From assembly GCF_030811095.1 (NCBI RefSeq), contig NZ_JAUSQL010000001.1, forward strand, positions 186,001-250,000: 64,000 bases of DNA. Reading direction: 5' to 3'. Below the pieces are notes generated by a model. That model saw nothing but the letters and a program-made list of their open reading frames with translations. It was not told the DNA's origin and did not search any database. Below, one piece after another: positions 62,104 through 64,000 of the stretch. A program made the translations under genes and the position numbers. Origin of the DNA: Trueperella abortisuis. GTDB lineage: Bacteria; Actinomycetota; Actinomycetes; Actinomycetales; Actinomycetaceae. The stretch's first letter is position 1. Every line of letters begins with the position of its first letter.

Positions 62104-62889
62104 ATGCTGGAACAGGCAACACTCGACCAGATCGCCGCGGAGCTGGCCGACGCCGACCGCCACCGCACGGTGATCAAGCGCATCACCGCGCGCTACCCCG
62201 ATGCCACAGTGGAGGACTCCTACGCCATCCAAGCCGCCTGGCGCGACCGCGAGCTGGCCAGCGGGCGCTGGATCGTGGGCCGCAAGATCGGCCTGACCTC
62301 CAAAGCGATGCAGGCCGCCACCGGCATCAGCGAGCCGGACTACGGCGTCATGTTCGACGACACGGTGTACGAAACCGGCTCCGTCATCGACTACGACAGG
62401 TTCTTGAACGTGCGCATCGAGGTCGAGCTCGCCTTCGTGCTCAAGGACCCCCTCGAGGGGCCCGGCTGCACGCTCTTCGACGTGCTGCGCGCCACCGAGT
62501 ACGTCACCCCGGCGCTCGAGATCCTCAACTCCCACATCGAGCTCGAGGGCCGCACGATCGTGGACACCATCTCGGACAACGCCGCCTACGGTGCCATGGT
62601 GCTCGGCGGCAATCCGATGGGCCCGCACGAGATCGACCTGCGCTGGGTGTCGGCCCTGCTGTACAAGAACGAGACGATCGAGGAGACCGGCGTGGCGGCC
62701 GGCGTCCTCAACCATCCCGGCACGGGTGTGGCCTGGCTGGCGAACAAGTTCGCCCAACACGGGGATCGCCTCGAGGCCGGCGAGGTCATCCTCGCCGGCT
62801 CCTTCACCCGGCCCATGTGGGTTGAGCGCGGAGACACCGTGCTGTGCGACTACGGAAGGATGGGGACGATCTCATGTCGTTTCGTGTAG
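62104..62889 (+). CDS. hpaH: 2-oxo-hept-4-ene-1,7-dioate hydratase
   Basis: 261 residues, with GAAAGGAAG before the ATG; E. coli HpaH is of similar size. [31 protein letters not shown], the acidic [12 protein letters not shown], and [21 protein letters not shown] are typical of the HpaH/MhpD hydratase family (FAH superfamily, Mg-dependent). It adds water to the decarboxylated ring-cleavage product. It overlaps hpaI by 16 bp. Confidence 0.92.
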   Translation: MLEQATLDQIAAELADADRHRTVIKRITARYPDATVEDSYAIQAAWRDRELASGRWIVGRKIGLTSKAMQAATGISEPDYGVMFDDTVYETGSVIDYDRFLNVRIEVELAFVLKDPLEGPGCTLFDVLRATEYVTPALEILNSHIELEGRTIVDTISDNAAYGAMVLGGNPMGPHEIDLRWVSALLYKNETIEETGVAAGVLNHPGTGVAWLANKFAQHGDRLEAGEVILAGSFTRPMWVERGDTVLCDYGRMGTISCRFV

Positions 62890-63722
62890 AGCTCCCGCCC
62901 ACCTTCGGCCAGCTCCTGCGGGAGCGGCGGGCGGTAGGCGCTGGCGCTGATGGCGGCGCTGGTAGTGGCGCTGGTGGTGGCAGGCGCGGGCTGGTCGGCA
63001 TGTGGGTGACGTCCGGCTCGACCGTGAATGCGGAGATCTGCGCGGGCGCGGGCCTGGACTGGATCCTCATTGATGGTGAGCACGCGCCGCTTGGCCTCTC
63101 CCAGATCCAGGCCCAACTGCAGGTCATCGCCGCCTACCCGACCACCCCGGTGGTGCGGGTGCCGGTCAACGACTGGGTGGTCATCAAGCAGTTCCTCGAC
63201 CTCGGCGCGCAGAATCTCCTTGTGCCGATGGTCAACACCGCCGAGGAGGCCGCGCGGGCGGTGCGCTCGGTGCGCTACCCGCCGGCGGGAGTGCGCGGCG
63301 TTGGCTCGGCGCTTGCACGCGGAGCCAGGTGGAACCGGGTGCCGGACTATCTGACGCGCGCCAGCGACCTCGTGTCGCTGACCGTGCAGATCGAGTCCGC
63401 GGAGGCGGTGGACAACGTCGAGGCGATCGCCGCCACCGAGGGCGTGGACGCCATCTTCATCGGCCCCTCCGACCTGGCCGCGTCGATGGGGGTGATCGGC
63501 CAGCAGGCCCATCCCGATGTCGTGGCGGCCGTGCACCGCGCCATCGAGGCGGGCCGGCGGGCCGGCAAGCCCGTGGGTATCAACGCCTTTGACCCCGCCC
63601 TCGCCCACTCCTACCTGGATGCCGGGATCGACTTCATCCTCGTCGGGGCCGACGTGGCCATCCTTGCCCGGCAAAGCGAGCACCTGGCGGCCGAGTACCT
63701 CGGGGACAGTGCCTCCTACTAG
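62874..63722 (+). CDS. hpaI: HpcH/HpaI aldolase (4-hydroxy-2-oxoheptanedioate aldolase)
   Basis: 282 residues from ATG 62874. It splits 4-hydroxy-2-oxoheptanedioate into pyruvate and succinate semialdehyde. WILIDGEHAPLGLSQIQ (catalytic His region), VVRVPVNDWVVIKQFLDLGA, VQIESAEAVDNVEAI (metal Glu) and FIGPSDLAASMG (metal Asp) are conserved. Residues ~21-37 are a Gly/Ala-only stretch (GAGADGGAGSGAGGG) not normally present between the first helix and strand. It may be a tolerated low-complexity insertion. Confidence 0.92.
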   Translation: MSFRVELPPTFGQLLRERRAVGAGADGGAGSGAGGGRRGLVGMWVTSGSTVNAEICAGAGLDWILIDGEHAPLGLSQIQAQLQVIAAYPTTPVVRVPVNDWVVIKQFLDLGAQNLLVPMVNTAEEAARAVRSVRYPPAGVRGVGSALARGARWNRVPDYLTRASDLVSLTVQIESAEAVDNVEAIAATEGVDAIFIGPSDLAASMGVIGQQAHPDVVAAVHRAIEAGRRAGKPVGINAFDPALAHSYLDAGIDFILVGADVAILARQSEHLAAEYLGDSASY

Positions 63723-63740
63723 TCCGCGTCGACCGACCCA

Positions 63741-63800
63741 CGCGGGACGATTTGGGCCGCATCTTCATATATACGAAGATGCGGCCCAAATCGTCCCGCG
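63741..63800. repeat. Long palindromic element, copy 3 (after hpaI)
   Basis: 60 bp with perfect 26-bp arms (outer part CGCGGGACGATTTGGGCC) around the loop ATATATAC. It has the same length and outer arms as the copy inside the PfkB gene. It lies 18 bp after hpaI, between two converging genes, where it could act as a bidirectional terminator. Confidence 0.9.
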
Positions 63801-63838
63801 AAGGGCAGGCCTCTCGCCGATGCGGCCTGGACGGCCGC

Positions 63839-64000
63839 TTACCCCTCGAGCTTGAAGGCGCGAACCGGGTTGCCGACCACCAGCTCGCGGATTGCCTCCT
63901 CGGCCTCATCCATCTCCAGGCGGTGCTCGGCCACCAGCTTGGCCACGTAGCCGGCATCGATACGGCGCGAGACGTCATGGCGGGCGGGGATGGAGCAGAA
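63839..64000 (-). CDS. C-terminal end of an unidentified protein (5' end outside window)
   Basis: The minus strand is open from the window edge to a TAA at 63841-63839 and encodes 53 residues: RHDVSRRIDAGYVAKLVAEH, then an acidic-basic helix and ELVVGNPVRAFKLEG. The helix and the closing NPVRAF resemble the ends of some amidohydrolase/phosphotriesterase-type metal enzymes, but the piece is too short to name a family. Codon usage is normal for the window. Confidence 0.6.
   Translation of the reverse strand, partial: FCSIPARHDVSRRIDAGYVAKLVAEHRLEMDEAEEAIRELVVGNPVRAFKLEG

Overview
The window is high-GC DNA with G/C-rich third codon positions, many GTG starts, and operons in which genes overlap as ATGA or TGATG. 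LPXTG-type surface anchoring, ROK/GntR/FCD regulators and a Bifidobacterium-like lacto-N-biose pathway sit beside aerobic aromatic catabolism and a copper nitrite reductase. Together these suggest a host-associated actinobacterium, possibly of the Actinomycetaceae. The family is an inference; no rRNA or other taxonomic marker is present.

Layout: 1-4145 holds the tail of galactokinase, an exo/endonuclease-phosphatase family membrane protein, a small YtxH-like protein, an ADP-ribosylglycohydrolase and an App1-like phosphatase. 4307-8503 (minus) is a four-gene nitrogen-oxide operon: DUF2249 protein, two polytopic membrane proteins, and a copper nitrite reductase fused to an extra cupredoxin. 8794-14677 is a GntR-regulated ribose-type sugar ABC transporter with a convergent PfkB kinase. 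15538-16896 is a GH4 glycosidase. 16998-32541 is a glycan locus. A large secreted GH20 hexosaminidase probably releases lacto-N-biose or galacto-N-biose, a three-gene ABC transporter would import it, and GH112 phosphorylase (lnpA), NahK kinase (lnpB) and GalT-type uridylyltransferase (lnpC) would process it. A divergent ROK regulator and a ROK kinase follow.

32605-33868 is a non-coding array of eight 76-nt elements with invariant length and strong potential for RNA or DNA folding. It sits inside a ~712-bp higher-order duplication that runs into the stop codon of the next gene. 34022-44767 is a second glycan/peptide locus: a family-5 ABC transporter, and divergently a ROK regulator, GH29 alpha-fucosidase, M81 (MlrC-like) protein and CutC. 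45226-51786 encodes a 2186-residue LPYTG-anchored repeat protein whose upstream region carries a nine-G tract.

51915-63722 is a nearly complete homoprotocatechuate (4-hydroxyphenylacetate) meta-cleavage pathway: FAD hydroxylase, extradiol dioxygenase HpaD, dehydrogenase HpaE, an unusual FAH-RraA fusion, hydratase HpaH, aldolase HpaI and succinate-semialdehyde dehydrogenase. A transporter and an FCD-type regulator belong to it. Products would be pyruvate and succinate. The window closes with the C-terminal end of an unidentified minus-strand gene.

The least explained features are the 76-nt element array, a family of three long palindromes (13551, 44776, 63741) one of which lies in frame inside the PfkB gene, and the FAH-RraA fusion. 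All calls were made by reading the sequence; no database search was run.
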